Shown: positions 26,630 through 36,409 of the stretch, piece after piece
Layout: each line of letters opens with the position of its first letter
Numbering within the stretch: position 1 is the stretch's first letter
Assembly: GCF_014696625.1 (NCBI RefSeq)
Contig: NZ_JACJQL010000012.1
Location: 1 to 64,000, forward strand
Source of the DNA: Nostoc parmelioides FACHB-3921
GTDB lineage: Bacteria > Cyanobacteriota > Cyanobacteriia > Cyanobacteriales > Nostocaceae
Direction of reading: 5' to 3'
DNA length: 64,000 nt
Translations under genes and position numbers: made by a program
Notes under the pieces: model-generated
Databases searched by the model: none
What the model was told of the DNA's origin: nothing
What the model saw: the letters and a program-made list of their open reading frames with translations, nothing else

Positions 26630-26699
26630 TAAGCCAGTCTGCAAGGTAAACTGTTGGAATTGATAAAGTTAAGCTACGCAAAGTTAAAAACAGAGTCCT

Positions 26700-28850
26700 A
26701 TGCCTGGGTTTTTATTGGAAGTTGGAACAGAAGAATTACCTGCAAGCTTTCTCAGTGGTGCGATCGCGCAGTGGCGATCGCGGATTCCCCAGAGTTTAGC
26801 AGCTAATAGCCTCACCAGTGAATCTGTAGAGGTCTACGGGACTCCCCGGCGTTTGGCAGTACTCATCACAGGTTTACCATCCCAACAGCCAGATCGGGAA
26901 GAGGAAATCAAAGGCCCACCCGCCCAAGCAGCTTTTAAAGATGGTCAACCAACTCCCGCAGCCGTCGGTTTTGCTAAAAAGCAAGGGGTAGAACTAGAGG
27001 CGTTAGAGGTACGCCCCACGGATAAGGGGGAATTTGTCTTTATTCAGAAAAAAACACCCGGTCGTCCTGTGGCAGACATTCTAACCGAACTTGTCCCCCA
27101 ATGGATTTATAGCCTAGAAGGTAAGCGGTTGATGCGTTGGGGTGATGGGGATGTGAGGTTTTCTCGTCCTATTCGCTGGCTAGTTGCTTTATTAGATGAG
27201 GCGATTTTACCCCTGGAATTGGTGAATGGTTCCTTGACAGTGAAGAGCGATCGCATTTCTTACGGTCATCGGGTTTTACACCCAGAAACGATCACAATTC
27301 ACCAAGCCACTGATTATGTCAACACACTACGTTCTGGTTATGTGACTGTAGATGCTAATGAACGGAAAACTACAATTAAAGAGCAAGTAACAGCTACAGT
27401 ACAAAAATTAGGCGGTTATACAGAAATTTACCCAGATTTGTTAGAGGAAGTTACTAATTTAGTAGAATGGCCTTCCCCAGTTGTCGGTAAATTTGAAGAA
27501 GAATTTTTAAACTTACCGACGGAAGTGACGACAACCGTCATGGTGAGTCACCAGCGTTATTTTCCTGTGTTCAAGACTGGGGATCATCAAGAACTTTTAC
27601 CTTATTTCATCACCGTTTCTAATGGCGACCCCACTAAATCAGAAGTGATTGCGGTTGGTAATGAAAGAGTGATTCGGGCTAGATTAGCAGATGGTCAGTT
27701 TTTCTATAAAACAGATTTATCCAAGAGTTTAGAAAGTTATTTACCCCAATTAGAAACAGTCACTTTTCAAGAAGACTTGGGATCGCTACGTGGCAAGGTA
27801 GAAAGAATTGTTAAGGTTGCTGAACGGTTCAGCGCTCAACTGCAACTGGGAGAAAGCGATCGCCAAAACAACCAAAGAGCCGCTTTATTATGTAAAGCTG
27901 ACTTAGTCACTCAAATGGTGTTTGAATTCCCAGAATTACAGGGAATTATGGGACAAAAGTATGCTGTAGCTAGTGGAGAAAGTCCAGAAGTCGCTACAGC
28001 AATTTTTGAACATTATCTCCCACGAGGAGCCGATGACATCTTACCTCAAAGCCTCACAGGTCAAGTTGTGGGTTTGGCAGATAGACTCGATACCTTAGTG
28101 AGTATCTTTGGCTTGGGCTTAATTCCCACAGGTTCATCTGACCCCTTTGCTTTACGCCGCGCCGCCAACGCTGTAGTTAACATTACTTGGGCTGCTAATT
28201 TACAAATCAACTTAGCTAGTTTGCTAGCACAAACAGTCGCCGAATTTGCCGCCCAATACAACAAAGACCAAGCACCATTAATCACAGCCTTAAACGAATT
28301 TTTCTTACAACGCATCCGCACCTTATTACAAGAAGAAAAACAAATTGACTACGACTTGGTAAATGCGGTGTTAGGAGAGAATGACGAAGAGTATCAAGCA
28401 AGGGCATTACAGGATTTACTAGATGTGCGCGATCGCGCTCTCTACCTGCAACAAATCCGCCGCGACGGTACACTAGATAAAATCTACGAAACCGTGAACC
28501 GTTCCACACGCCTAGCAGCCCAAGGTGATTTAGATACCCAACAGCTAGACCCCGCTTCTGTAGTGCGTCCTGAATTGTTCCAAAAGCCTTCCGAATCAGC
28601 TTTTTATGATGCTTTAGTCAAACTAGTACCGCAAACGCAAGCAGCACAACAGTCACGCAACTATCAATTGTTAGTCGCGGGGTTGGTGGAGATTGCGCCT
28701 ACTGTGAGTAACTTCTTTGATGGAGCAGATAGCGTTTTAGTTATTGACCCCGACCCAGAAATCAAGCGCAATCGCCTAAATATCCTGGGATTATTGCGGA
28801 ATCATGCCCGTGTGTTAGCTGACTTTGGGGCGATCGTGAAAAATCTGTAG
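26700..28850 (+). CDS. glyS: Glycyl-tRNA synthetase beta subunit
   Basis: The 716-residue protein is full length for the beta subunit of the bacterial (alpha2beta2) glycyl-tRNA synthetase. It starts with the family hallmark [15 protein letters not shown] and contains [53 protein letters not shown] and the HD-type [18 protein letters not shown] region. The C-terminus resembles an anticodon-binding domain. The alpha subunit gene (glyQ) is not in the window. HIP1 octamers are dense in this gene. Confidence 0.97.
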   Translation: MPGFLLEVGTEELPASFLSGAIAQWRSRIPQSLAANSLTSESVEVYGTPRRLAVLITGLPSQQPDREEEIKGPPAQAAFKDGQPTPAAVGFAKKQGVELEALEVRPTDKGEFVFIQKKTPGRPVADILTELVPQWIYSLEGKRLMRWGDGDVRFSRPIRWLVALLDEAILPLELVNGSLTVKSDRISYGHRVLHPETITIHQATDYVNTLRSGYVTVDANERKTTIKEQVTATVQKLGGYTEIYPDLLEEVTNLVEWPSPVVGKFEEEFLNLPTEVTTTVMVSHQRYFPVFKTGDHQELLPYFITVSNGDPTKSEVIAVGNERVIRARLADGQFFYKTDLSKSLESYLPQLETVTFQEDLGSLRGKVERIVKVAERFSAQLQLGESDRQNNQRAALLCKADLVTQMVFEFPELQGIMGQKYAVASGESPEVATAIFEHYLPRGADDILPQSLTGQVVGLADRLDTLVSIFGLGLIPTGSSDPFALRRAANAVVNITWAANLQINLASLLAQTVAEFAAQYNKDQAPLITALNEFFLQRIRTLLQEEKQIDYDLVNAVLGENDEEYQARALQDLLDVRDRALYLQQIRRDGTLDKIYETVNRSTRLAAQGDLDTQQLDPASVVRPELFQKPSESAFYDALVKLVPQTQAAQQSRNYQLLVAGLVEIAPTVSNFFDGADSVLVIDPDPEIKRNRLNILGLLRNHARVLADFGAIVKNL

Positions 28851-28934
28851 TATAAAGCAATAAAAAGTGGTGTAATTTTTGCCCATTAAGCGCTACCATT
28901 ATGAGTGCTTAACCAGGGAACTCTGCTACAGTCT

Positions 28935-30296
28935 ATGTCCAAAGCTCATGTAGTTGGATTAGGAAAGTCCGGTGTTGCTGCGGCGAGATTGTTGAAACGG
29001 GAAGGTTGGGAGGTAATTCTGAGCGATCGCAATACCTCCGATACCCTCCTTAAACAGCAACAAGAACTCGCTAAAGAACAAATCACAGTTGAATTAGGGT
29101 ATTCACTAGATTTTGCTGGTACTTTGCCCGATTTGATTGTTGTGAGTCCGGGCGTTCCTTGGGATATTCCCGCCTTAATCAAAGCGCGAGAATTAGGCAT
29201 AGAAACTATCGGTGAAATGGAACTCGCTTGGCGACATTTAAAGTCCTTGCCTTGGGTAGGAATTACCGGCACTAACGGCAAAACTACTACCACCGCCTTA
29301 ATTGCCGCTATCTTTCAAGCAGCCGGATTTGATGCCCCCGCCTGTGGTAACATCGGCTATGCTGCGTGTGAAGTCGCCTTAGCAGAAATACCCCCCGATT
29401 GGATTATTGGGGAAATCAGCAGCTATCAAATAGAATCTTCCATTACCTTAGCCCCCCACATTAGTATCTGGACAACCTTCACCCCAGACCACCTAGCCCG
29501 TCACAAAACGTTAGAAAATTATTACGACATCAAAGCCAAGTTATTACGTCAATCCCATTTACAGGTGTTCAATGGTGATGACGCTTACTTATCCAAAATA
29601 GGTGCAAGTCATTGGCCGGATGCCTATTGGACAAGCGTCAAAGGTAAAGAATTTTTGCTTAGTGAAAAAGGCTTTTATATTGAAGATGGCTGGGTGGTAG
29701 AACAATTGCCAAACTCCCCACCCCAAAGAATTGTCGAAGCCTCAGCTTTACGCATGGTAGGGGCGCACAACCAGCAAAATCTCCTCATGGCAGTAGCCGC
29801 AGCCCGTTTAGCAGATATTCCCCCTCAAGCAATTGAAAAAGCCTTGCGTGAATTTCCAGGGGTTGCCCATCGGTTAGAACACATCTGTACTTGGGAAGGC
29901 ATCGACTTTATCAACGACAGCAAAGCCACCAACTACGATGCGGCGGAAGTAGGACTAGCATCGGTGAAAAGCCCAGTGGTGTTAATTGCTGGCGGTGAAG
30001 CCAAAACAGGGGATGATACAGGCTGGTTAGCGAAAATCCAAGGGCAAACATCAGCCGTATTACTAATTGGTAGTGCAGCACCAGCATTTGCCCAACGTCT
30101 ACAAGAAATCAGCTATAGCAATTATGAAATAGTGGAAACGATGGAAAAAGCGGTAAGGCGATCGCTAGAATTAGCCAAACACCATCAAGCCCCCGTAGTC
30201 TTACTATCCCCAGCCTGCGCCAGCTTCGACCAATACCCCAATTTTGAAGCACGAGGCGATCATTTTCGTCAACTGTGTCTGGAATTGGTAGGGTAA
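28935..30296 (+). CDS. murD: UDP-N-acetylmuramoylalanine-D-glutamate ligase
   Basis: From the ATG at 28935 the enzyme is 453 residues ([13 protein letters not shown]). The open frame reaches back to a GTG at 28905, but the ATG matches the usual start. It adds D-glutamate to UDP-MurNAc-L-Ala in peptidoglycan synthesis. Visible are the N-terminal Rossmann-like domain, the ATP loop [12 protein letters not shown], the central-domain histidine region SYQIESS and FTPDHLARH, and the C-terminal ligase domain with AHRLE, NDSKATN and [11 protein letters not shown]. Confidence 0.97.
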   Translation: MSKAHVVGLGKSGVAAARLLKREGWEVILSDRNTSDTLLKQQQELAKEQITVELGYSLDFAGTLPDLIVVSPGVPWDIPALIKARELGIETIGEMELAWRHLKSLPWVGITGTNGKTTTTALIAAIFQAAGFDAPACGNIGYAACEVALAEIPPDWIIGEISSYQIESSITLAPHISIWTTFTPDHLARHKTLENYYDIKAKLLRQSHLQVFNGDDAYLSKIGASHWPDAYWTSVKGKEFLLSEKGFYIEDGWVVEQLPNSPPQRIVEASALRMVGAHNQQNLLMAVAAARLADIPPQAIEKALREFPGVAHRLEHICTWEGIDFINDSKATNYDAAEVGLASVKSPVVLIAGGEAKTGDDTGWLAKIQGQTSAVLLIGSAAPAFAQRLQEISYSNYEIVETMEKAVRRSLELAKHHQAPVVLLSPACASFDQYPNFEARGDHFRQLCLELVG

Positions 30297-30319
30297 AGAG
30301 AAACAAATTCAAATCACCA

Positions 30320-30913
30320 TTAATGTTGATGTACTCGCTCAAGTAACCAAATTGAAGCGATCGCCCCGACAAAATGGGCAGCAATACCATTAATATTCGC
30401 TACCATGACAAACACATCCAGCGCCCTGATAATTTTGTTGGGATCGGTGATGGCTACTCCTGGCGGTTGAGAAATCGATTTTGCTATAAGTACACCCAGA
30501 GTTGCACCAGCACCTACCAGGGTTAATAATATCCCGACTAAACTAACTATGATTCCTAATCGAATCGCTTGAGTTGTATCTGCCTTGCTGGGGTGTAAAG
30601 CCGGATTGGGATTGGCCAAATGCTTCCCGATGCGGGTGTAACGAAAATCCCAATAAACGCTAAATAAGAGCGCTATAAGACCACAGACAGCCCAAAATAT
30701 GCCTATTCCTAAGCCTGCGTTCGGTTGATCTGCAAAACCGCGACCAGTGGAGGCAAATAGTAAAACTAAACCAGTAACCACAGCCAGCCCCAATTGTACC
30801 CAAAGTATTATCCAGCCTGTGAGCCGAATTGTATTGGCAATTCCGTATAGTTTTGGTGCTACAGATGGCGTTTCACCCACAGTTGGCGATCGCATTTCTG
30901 ATTCCGCTTCCAT
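30320..30913 (-). CDS. DUF3611 family membrane protein
   Basis: The chosen ATG at 30913 gives 197 residues; the frame is open to a TTG at 30940, which is a less likely start. Four hydrophobic segments are visible: WIILWVQLGLAVVTGLVLLF, an IFWAVCGLIALLFSVYW segment, LGIIVSLVGILLTLVGAGATLG and VFVMVANINGIAAHFVGAIASIW. DUF3611 is a cyanobacterial/plastid family; its function is unknown. It converges on murD with only 23 bp between the stop codons. Confidence 0.85.
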   Translation of the reverse strand: MEAESEMRSPTVGETPSVAPKLYGIANTIRLTGWIILWVQLGLAVVTGLVLLFASTGRGFADQPNAGLGIGIFWAVCGLIALLFSVYWDFRYTRIGKHLANPNPALHPSKADTTQAIRLGIIVSLVGILLTLVGAGATLGVLIAKSISQPPGVAITDPNKIIRALDVFVMVANINGIAAHFVGAIASIWLLERVHQH

Positions 30914-31127
30914 ATCAATTTTCCTCGTCTTATCCCCCAACTACCACGATATTTCCCCTCTTGTACACATACCCCCACCCACAGACACAACTCCCCTCCA
31001 GCCTGGAGACATAAAGTTGGCTATCTCAAACTTAGGATTGATGAGTAATTAGCATTCTAGTTGCCAAAATGTGGGCAGGATAAGGCATATTTAAGCGATA
31101 AATAGCATTTACTAAGGAATAAGGGGC

Positions 31128-31601
31128 ATGATTAAATCTTGGATGGTGATTGGCGGTGTGGCTATTTTGGTGGCCTTGGCTGCTAATGTAATGACACCGA
31201 GCGATCGCAAGTGGTTCAACCGCCTGCAAAGACCTAGATGGCTGACTTTTGAAGCAGCAATCCCAGTGATCTGGACTGTAATTTTTATCTGTGGTGCTTG
31301 GTCTGCTTATATTGTGTGGGAGAAAAACCCAGGAACCAATACAACGTGGATGATCATGGGTTTATATCTGCTATTAGAAATTGTAACTATTGCATATACA
31401 CCTGTGATGTCTAAGCTCCGCAGTCTTCGGGTGGGTACAATTGTCGGAGGTATAGGTTTAGTTGTTAGCGTAATTTTAACGCTGGTCGTCTTAAATATTT
31501 CTGGTTGGGCAGCATTATTACTAGTTCCTTATTTGCTGTGGAGTCCCATCGGCACTTACACCACTTGGCAAATGGCTCATCTCAATCCTCAAGATGCTTA
31601 A
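31128..31601 (+). CDS. TspO/MBR-like membrane protein, copy 1
   Basis: The 157-residue protein has five predicted transmembrane helices. The TspO-like segment RPRWLTFEAAIPVIWTVIFICGAWSAYIVW corresponds to the family's Pro-Trp-rich loop and second helix, and is followed by LLLEIVTIAYTPVM. TspO proteins bind porphyrins and are linked to tetrapyrrole and stress responses. This copy is divergent enough that TspO function is only probable. A close paralogue follows 89 bp downstream in the same direction. They are about half identical by eye, a local tandem duplication. Confidence 0.8.
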   Translation: MIKSWMVIGGVAILVALAANVMTPSDRKWFNRLQRPRWLTFEAAIPVIWTVIFICGAWSAYIVWEKNPGTNTTWMIMGLYLLLEIVTIAYTPVMSKLRSLRVGTIVGGIGLVVSVILTLVVLNISGWAALLLVPYLLWSPIGTYTTWQMAHLNPQDA

Positions 31602-31690
31602 TCTTCTTACCAACGACTGATTAATCCCTTATCCGCGATTGTCAAACTGACAGTATATGACTGGACAAAAGTGTAGGGATAGGAAAAAGT

Positions 31691-32164
31691 ATGATTCCCT
31701 CTTGGATGGTGATTGGGGCTGTAACTTTCTTAGTTGCAGTTGGTAGTTTCTTCATTACACCCCGCGATGTTAAATGGTTTGCCCAATTAAGTCGCCCCCG
31801 ATGGTTAGTTTTTGAGCCGTTTATCCCCTTAATTTGGACTGTAATTTTTATCTCCGGTGCAGTTTCCGCCTACATCGTTTGGGAACATAATCCAGGCGGT
31901 ATCATCACCTGGTTGCTGATGGGTTTATACCTTTTAGTAGAAATCATCACCGTAACTTATATACCTTTAATGTTGAGATTTCGCAGTCTCAAAACAGGAG
32001 AAATTATTGGCTTAAGCGGTTTCATCACAGGTATTGTGTTGGCGATCGCCGTACTTCCCATTTCTGGACTAGCAACTGTATTACTGATTCCCTATCTACT
32101 ATGGAGTCCCATCGGTACATATACCACCGATGAATTAAGACAACTCAATCCCGAAGACGCTTAA
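31691..32164 (+). CDS. TspO/MBR-like membrane protein, copy 2
   Basis: This tandem paralogue of the preceding gene also has 157 residues. It shares the start (M-I-x-SWMVIG), RPRWLxFE, IWTVIFI, SAYIVWE, NPG and the ending PYLLWSPIGTYTT. Five membrane segments are predicted. Conserved identical length and no frameshifts suggest both copies are under selection. It converges on the VanX-type gene with an 8-bp gap. The two may form a heterodimer or respond to different conditions; that is a guess. Confidence 0.8.
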   Translation: MIPSWMVIGAVTFLVAVGSFFITPRDVKWFAQLSRPRWLVFEPFIPLIWTVIFISGAVSAYIVWEHNPGGIITWLLMGLYLLVEIITVTYIPLMLRFRSLKTGEIIGLSGFITGIVLAIAVLPISGLATVLLIPYLLWSPIGTYTTDELRQLNPEDA

Positions 32165-32172
32165 ACCCACGA

Positions 32173-32877
32173 CTATAACACACGTCCATAGAGGGCGGTA
32201 GGCTGCTTGTTCAACCAAGCCCACATTTGATCACCGTAAGAAAAATGCCACCACTCTTTGGGATTGCGTTGAAAACCAGCTTTTAACATCACATCATATA
32301 ACAACTGACGATGGGCGTGATATTCCCGCGCTCCTGGTTCTACACTATTGGCATAGTAATCTGGATGCGATCGCTCTGACATTTCATCAATCGGCGAACC
32401 CATATTCACAACCTGTCCGCTATCGTCTACCAAAGTCACGTCCACTGCTGCGCCCGTACTGTGGGGAGGAGGAGTTTTTTCATCCAAACTCGGTACAGCC
32501 CAAATTTCATAAACTGCTTGCCAAATTTCTTGGCGTTGCTGCGGCGTTAATTCAGCCGCAATTAACCCCCGTTCCTCGACCGCCATAGCAAAGCTGTAAT
32601 CTACCATAAACTGCTGTACAGCTACCGGACGATAGGCATCAAAAATCTGGATACGCCAGTGAGGACGCACCAAATCTAAATAATTTTGAGCTTTTATTAA
32701 ACAGTTAACAACACTCTGACGTAAAAAATAAGGTGAATATTCTCCGTAAGCAGCCCCTAATCTTGCATAAGGATGGGGAGACTCCCACGCAAGTAATTCT
32801 AAAGGAATCTCTACTAGTGGTTCACCACATTCCACAATAAGTATTTGATGATAAGGTCTGACTTGGTAATTAATCAC
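32173..32877 (-). CDS. VanX-type D-alanyl-D-alanine dipeptidase (M15D)
   Basis: The 234-residue zinc enzyme hydrolyses D-Ala-D-Ala. All expected active-site marks are present. Zinc ligands are His139 and Asp146 (in HSTGAAVDV) and His211, the catalytic Glu208 is in the EWWH motif, and Arg83 is in AYRP. No signal peptide is seen, so it is probably cytoplasmic, where such enzymes recycle dipeptide. No vanH/vanA-type ligase lies nearby, so it is not part of a resistance cluster. Confidence 0.92.
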   Translation of the reverse strand: MINYQVRPYHQILIVECGEPLVEIPLELLAWESPHPYARLGAAYGEYSPYFLRQSVVNCLIKAQNYLDLVRPHWRIQIFDAYRPVAVQQFMVDYSFAMAVEERGLIAAELTPQQRQEIWQAVYEIWAVPSLDEKTPPPHSTGAAVDVTLVDDSGQVVNMGSPIDEMSERSHPDYYANSVEPGAREYHAHRQLLYDVMLKAGFQRNPKEWWHFSYGDQMWAWLNKQPTALYGRVL

Positions 32878-33060
32878 TCTCAGTAGATTTAGATTTAACT
32901 AAACCTAGAATTTACCTTTTTTTAAGTAGGATTTACCCATGAAAAGGAAAAATCAAGGGTTTACACAAAGGTATAAGGGTGTAAATGTTTAAAATCCTAC
33001 CCCTATACCCCTACCCCCTTATACTCAGTCTCAACAGACAACCTGGGTGTGTAAGTCCTT

Positions 33061-34296
33061 TTAAGGATAAGAGTAACCATTATTTTGAATGCCGTTGATA
33101 TTCTGCCCTTGAGGCAAGCCATTATTGGGGAAATTGGATTGAGGGATTTGTGAATTGCCGTAATTCCCAGGAATTGCTGGATTTGTGGTTGTGTTAACGT
33201 TAGCGCGAGGGTTTCGCACACGGTAGGGGCCAATAATCGGCGATGTTCCAGTCAGGAAAGTTGATGTCGATTGATTTTGGTTTGGTAAATTTTGAAGATA
33301 ATTTAGATTATTGGCAGGATTCGGTAAAGTTGGCTGAACATAACTCGTTCCCGAATTGATTCCTGTATTAGGTGCGATCGGCTGATTGTTATTCAAGTTA
33401 TTGTAAGGGAGTGGCTGAATATAACCTGCTCCCGAATTTAACCTCGTGTTTAGTGGAACAGCCTGACCGTTATTTAAGTTATTGTAAGAACCAGGTTGTG
33501 TATAATTTGAGCCAGGATTTAAACCAGTGCTGGGTGAAAACGTTTGACTAGATTGAGTGCTGCTGGGAAAAGACTGGATCGCTCCACTATAAGAAGTTAC
33601 GCCTGTAGGGTTGATAATGGCTGAAGGGTTATTATTTAAACTAGGCACGGTTTGATTAGGCGATTGGCTCAGTCCTGTTGGTAATACAGTACTTGAGTTA
33701 ACATTTTGCCCACCGTTAATTTGATTAACTAACCCTGGATTGACTATAGAAGAATTAGCAGTTTCTTTTGTAGGTGTATTGGAACCATTCCCCACCTTGT
33801 ATCCCAACAACTGGTTATTATCTGTTGCACCAAACCGTAATAAGTTTTCTGCTTCTGACACAAAAATATTTTTTCCAACAGTTGTAGGTAATTGACCGTT
33901 AACTAAATTGGAACCTGAATTTGGTTTAGGCGTATCAATAGACTGTGTTTTGTTGGCTGTATTAGGTAATGGAGTTTTATTTTTATTCTCCTGCGATTTA
34001 GCTGTCGTTGTTGGTGTAATGATTGGCTCAGTGTCAGCAAACAAGGACTGCAAATTATCAATATCTGCCGCAATAGCTTTATCTTCCTCGGAAAGAGAGG
34101 GGTCATTAGCATTTGTAACAGGGTTCTGAGTTGCTGGATTATTAGTTGATACATCGGGGTTAGCCCAGTATTGCTGAAGAACTAGCCCTACGACGCATAA
34201 GAAAATTGCTGTTCCCCAAAAACTAGGTTTGCCCAAATTTAATAACCTAGCTCTGAGATAGCGCCAGTATGGAGAGGGATAACGAGGATTTGGCAT
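33061..34296 (-). CDS. Membrane-anchored Asn/Pro/Gln-rich repeat protein
   Basis: The 411-residue protein has a basic cytoplasmic start, one transmembrane helix (about 28-42), an acidic stretch (about 66-90) and then a long low-complexity region rich in Asn, Pro, Ser, Thr and Gln. A conserved core stands out at about 139-168 (VGKNIFVSEAENLLRFGATDNNQLLGYKVG). A period-27 repeat occupies residues 258-332 (LNPGSNYTQPGSYNN, LNSGAGYIQPLPYNN, INSGTSYVQPTLP). It is probably periplasmic or outer-facing with a flexible spacer. I know no function for the family. Repeats may vary in number between strains. Confidence 0.8.
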   Translation of the reverse strand: MPNPRYPSPYWRYLRARLLNLGKPSFWGTAIFLCVVGLVLQQYWANPDVSTNNPATQNPVTNANDPSLSEEDKAIAADIDNLQSLFADTEPIITPTTTAKSQENKNKTPLPNTANKTQSIDTPKPNSGSNLVNGQLPTTVGKNIFVSEAENLLRFGATDNNQLLGYKVGNGSNTPTKETANSSIVNPGLVNQINGGQNVNSSTVLPTGLSQSPNQTVPSLNNNPSAIINPTGVTSYSGAIQSFPSSTQSSQTFSPSTGLNPGSNYTQPGSYNNLNNGQAVPLNTRLNSGAGYIQPLPYNNLNNNQPIAPNTGINSGTSYVQPTLPNPANNLNYLQNLPNQNQSTSTFLTGTSPIIGPYRVRNPRANVNTTTNPAIPGNYGNSQIPQSNFPNNGLPQGQNINGIQNNGYSYP

Positions 34297-34473
34297 ATAT
34301 TTTTGCTAGATGACTGATTTATAGTTTTATATTATTTATACTTAGGATTGTATGATTTATTTTTACTTACCTATTTAAAGTATAGGTGTTGTAGTCTTGA
34401 AGTTTGGTAATGGGCTTTTACCATCAGAGTCAGCCAAACGGTAAAAAAATAATTGCCAATCAAGAAAAGACTC

Positions 34474-34508
34474 TTACCCATTACCAATTACCTATTACCC
34501 ATTACCTG
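34474..34508. repeat. STRR array: five TTACCNN heptamers
   Basis: TTACCCA, TTACCAA, TTACCTA, TTACCCA and TTACCTG follow each other without a gap. They are just beyond the 3' end of the DUF3172 gene (minus strand). Confidence 0.95.
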
Positions 34509-34519
34509 TTCTTCATTCA

Positions 34520-35059
34520 TTAAAATCTTTCTGTTTCCTGAGATGGTGCGACGGCTCCCGGTTGAGACATAAAGAAGTTTTGGGCAGACTCGTTTTGATA
34601 AATACACCTAATATCAGGTTTTTCGCTGTCTAAATTACCTGTAAAGCCAAAGGTGTTGAGACGATTTTTACATTCTCTAACTTGATCAGATGTAACAAGC
34701 TTACGTTGTTCCAAAAGCGCCCAGTTATTTTGACGCAGAACACATCCAGGCCGCATACTAGGTTGAGCAACATAGACATTGAACGGGTTAAGAGTTACAA
34801 ATAATCGAGCGTCCATTACCATTGCACTAGCCCCATACTGGACGCAAATCTCTGGATTTGGTGCTTTCGTGTCGATAAATTCACGAGAGGCAACATTTGA
34901 TGAAGATAAGGTGGTTGTAGAGCTAAAAGCAATACCGATTCCAATTCCTAGTACAAGGACTCCCCCCAAAATAGCAATGGTGGCAAAGTTAAATATGGAG
35001 GGTTGGAAACCAGGAGATTTAGATGTAGTAGTTGATCTACCAGTAGATTTACGTCTCAT
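34520..35059 (-). CDS. DUF3172 family membrane-anchored protein
   Basis: The 179-residue protein has a basic N-terminus (MRRKSTGRSTTT), a transmembrane helix at about 28-50 (ATIAILGGVLVLGIGIGIAF) and a soluble domain. That domain has four conserved-looking cysteines, in EICVQYG, RPGCVLRQNNW, VRECKNRLNTFGF and IRCIYQN, perhaps forming disulfides outside the cytoplasm. It matches DUF3172, known only from cyanobacteria and plastids as I recall, without established function. It lies 223 bp upstream of the repeat protein in the same direction. Confidence 0.85.
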   Translation of the reverse strand: MRRKSTGRSTTTSKSPGFQPSIFNFATIAILGGVLVLGIGIGIAFSSTTTLSSSNVASREFIDTKAPNPEICVQYGASAMVMDARLFVTLNPFNVYVAQPSMRPGCVLRQNNWALLEQRKLVTSDQVRECKNRLNTFGFTGNLDSEKPDIRCIYQNESAQNFFMSQPGAVAPSQETERF

Positions 35060-35771
35060 TCTTGCCTTATAACCTTCATACCTGAAAAAGTCGGGAGTTG
35101 TTCTAACAGTAATAAGTTACGAGTTATCAATGCAAGAGAATGTTAATAACTGTTTGCTGTTCACTGATTTAATTTACTCTCCCTATTTCAGTATGCCGAT
35201 TATTGACGTAATTGACCGCTACTTCTCAGACAATATTTAATATCTGATGTCTTATCATAAGAAAATCCCAATGTCTAGTGAATTTCAACTTATAAGAATT
35301 TCTGTTCAATATTGGTGTTGAGAACCATCAGGCTAATTGATGATGACTGACGGTCAGTTCTAGACCATCACGGCTTAAGATAGCTTTAATATTCAGATAA
35401 AATTGGCGTTTATGCTTATATAAATGAGAGGTAGAGTGATTTTTGCATAATTAGTACTTAAATGAGTACGATTATGAGCAACTGACATAGTTTGGGATAA
35501 TAACAACCTGAAGATTGCAGTTGATCCACGAAAACAGAATTTAGAAAGGTGCTGATTGTATTACATCTCGCAGTTTTCTGACTTCTATCTTCCTACTGAC
35601 CGTCTACCTTGTAGTTGATGCAGTAGATGTTATGGGACAAGTATGGTTAATAGGATACCAAACCCTGTTCCCCAACTCAATCTGATGCACTTGTGCATTG
35701 CCTAATCAACAGCCTTTCGGTTGTCATTGTCCTAATAGAGAACCTCAACTGTCAAATTTACGGAAGTGAAA
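35060..35771. other. Long spacer between divergent genes
   Basis: About 710 bp between the DUF3172 gene and the CAAD/CURT gene. No gene, RNA or member of the three dispersed repeat families was recognised. The length suggests a complex promoter region for the CAAD/CURT gene. A GGAAG ribosome-binding sequence is present just before its ATG. Confidence 0.3.
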
Positions 35772-36203
35772 ATGCAAGAACCGGAATTCGCCCAAACCCA
35801 GTCAAAAGAGGCAACAGTGCCAGAAATCAACAGCCAAACAGGAACTATTACTAAACTCCAGCCTCCTGTGCAGTCTCAAGAGGAATGGCGCAAATATGGA
35901 GAACAAGTTTCTGATTTTTTAGCGACTCTTCCCGATTACGTAGGAAACTTTTTTAATCAATACAAACAACCCTTAGTCAGTGTGGGCTTGATTGTGGCAT
36001 CAATTGTCGCAGTTAAGGTACTGTTAGCAGTTTTAGATTCTTTGAATGATATTCCTTTAGTAGCACCGACGTTTGAATTGATTGGTATTGGTTACTCTGC
36101 TTGGTTTGTCTACCGCTACTTATTGAAAGCTTCAACTAGACAAGAGCTAACTCATGAAATTACTACTCTCAAATCCCAAGTAGTTGGTCAAGAGGACTCA
36201 TAG
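35772..36203 (+). CDS. CAAD-domain / CURT1-like thylakoid membrane protein
   Basis: The ATG at 35772 (with GGAAG 7 nt upstream) is preferred over an in-frame GTG at 35766 and gives 143 residues. A disordered N-terminal region (about 1-50) is followed by the CAAD domain. That domain has an amphipathic helix (SDFLATLPDYVGNFFNQYKQP), two membrane helices (LVSVGLIVASIVAVKVLLAVLDSLN and TFELIGIGYSAWFVYRYLL) and a C-terminal helix. CAAD domains tether aminoacyl-tRNA synthetases in cyanobacteria; free-standing versions correspond to CurT/CURT1, which bend thylakoid membranes. With no synthetase attached, a CurT-like role is the better guess. Confidence 0.85.
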   Translation: MQEPEFAQTQSKEATVPEINSQTGTITKLQPPVQSQEEWRKYGEQVSDFLATLPDYVGNFFNQYKQPLVSVGLIVASIVAVKVLLAVLDSLNDIPLVAPTFELIGIGYSAWFVYRYLLKASTRQELTHEITTLKSQVVGQEDS

Positions 36204-36247
36204 TCTAATTTTTGACTAACTAGCACCCAATATTAGTTTCATAAGAG

Positions 36248-36283
36248 AAATGACCAAGCATAGTTTTGCTTGGTCATTTTTTT
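36248..36283 (+). terminator. Rho-independent terminator after the CAAD/CURT gene
   Basis: AAATGACCAAGCA (36248-36260) and its exact reverse complement (36267-36279) form a 13-bp stem with a 6-nt loop. The stem runs into a T tract of seven (36277-36283). Position and form fit termination of the gene ending at 36203. Confidence 0.9.
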
Positions 36284-36320
36284 ACTGTGCTGTGCGTGTC
36301 ATACAGTTTCTTCCGGACTT

Positions 36321-36346
36321 TAGAGACGTTGCATGCAATGTCTCTA
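36321..36346. repeat. 26-bp dispersed palindrome
   Basis: TAGAGACGTTGC and GCAATGTCTCTA form a near-perfect 26-bp palindrome centred on TTGCATGCAA with a single G/T position that would still pair as G-U in RNA. Palindromes of this type are common interspersed repeats in cyanobacterial genomes. It lies between the two convergent genes ending at 36203 and 36410. Confidence 0.8.
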
Positions 36347-36409
36347 CATCATTTATTTGGTGCAACTTCATAGAGAATTGGTGTCAGTTGTCAATGCCCA
36401 TCCCGCTTA

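Noticed and set aside
32173..32877. Vancomycin-resistance-type cluster
   Set aside because: Only the VanX-type dipeptidase is present; neighbours are TspO-like and unrelated membrane proteins, with no ligase, dehydrogenase or two-component system.
33003..33233. 76-codon minus-strand frame overlapping the 3' end of the repeat protein gene
   Set aside because: It is a different frame of the C-rich/AT-rich spacer and the neighbouring gene, without a ribosome-binding site or family.
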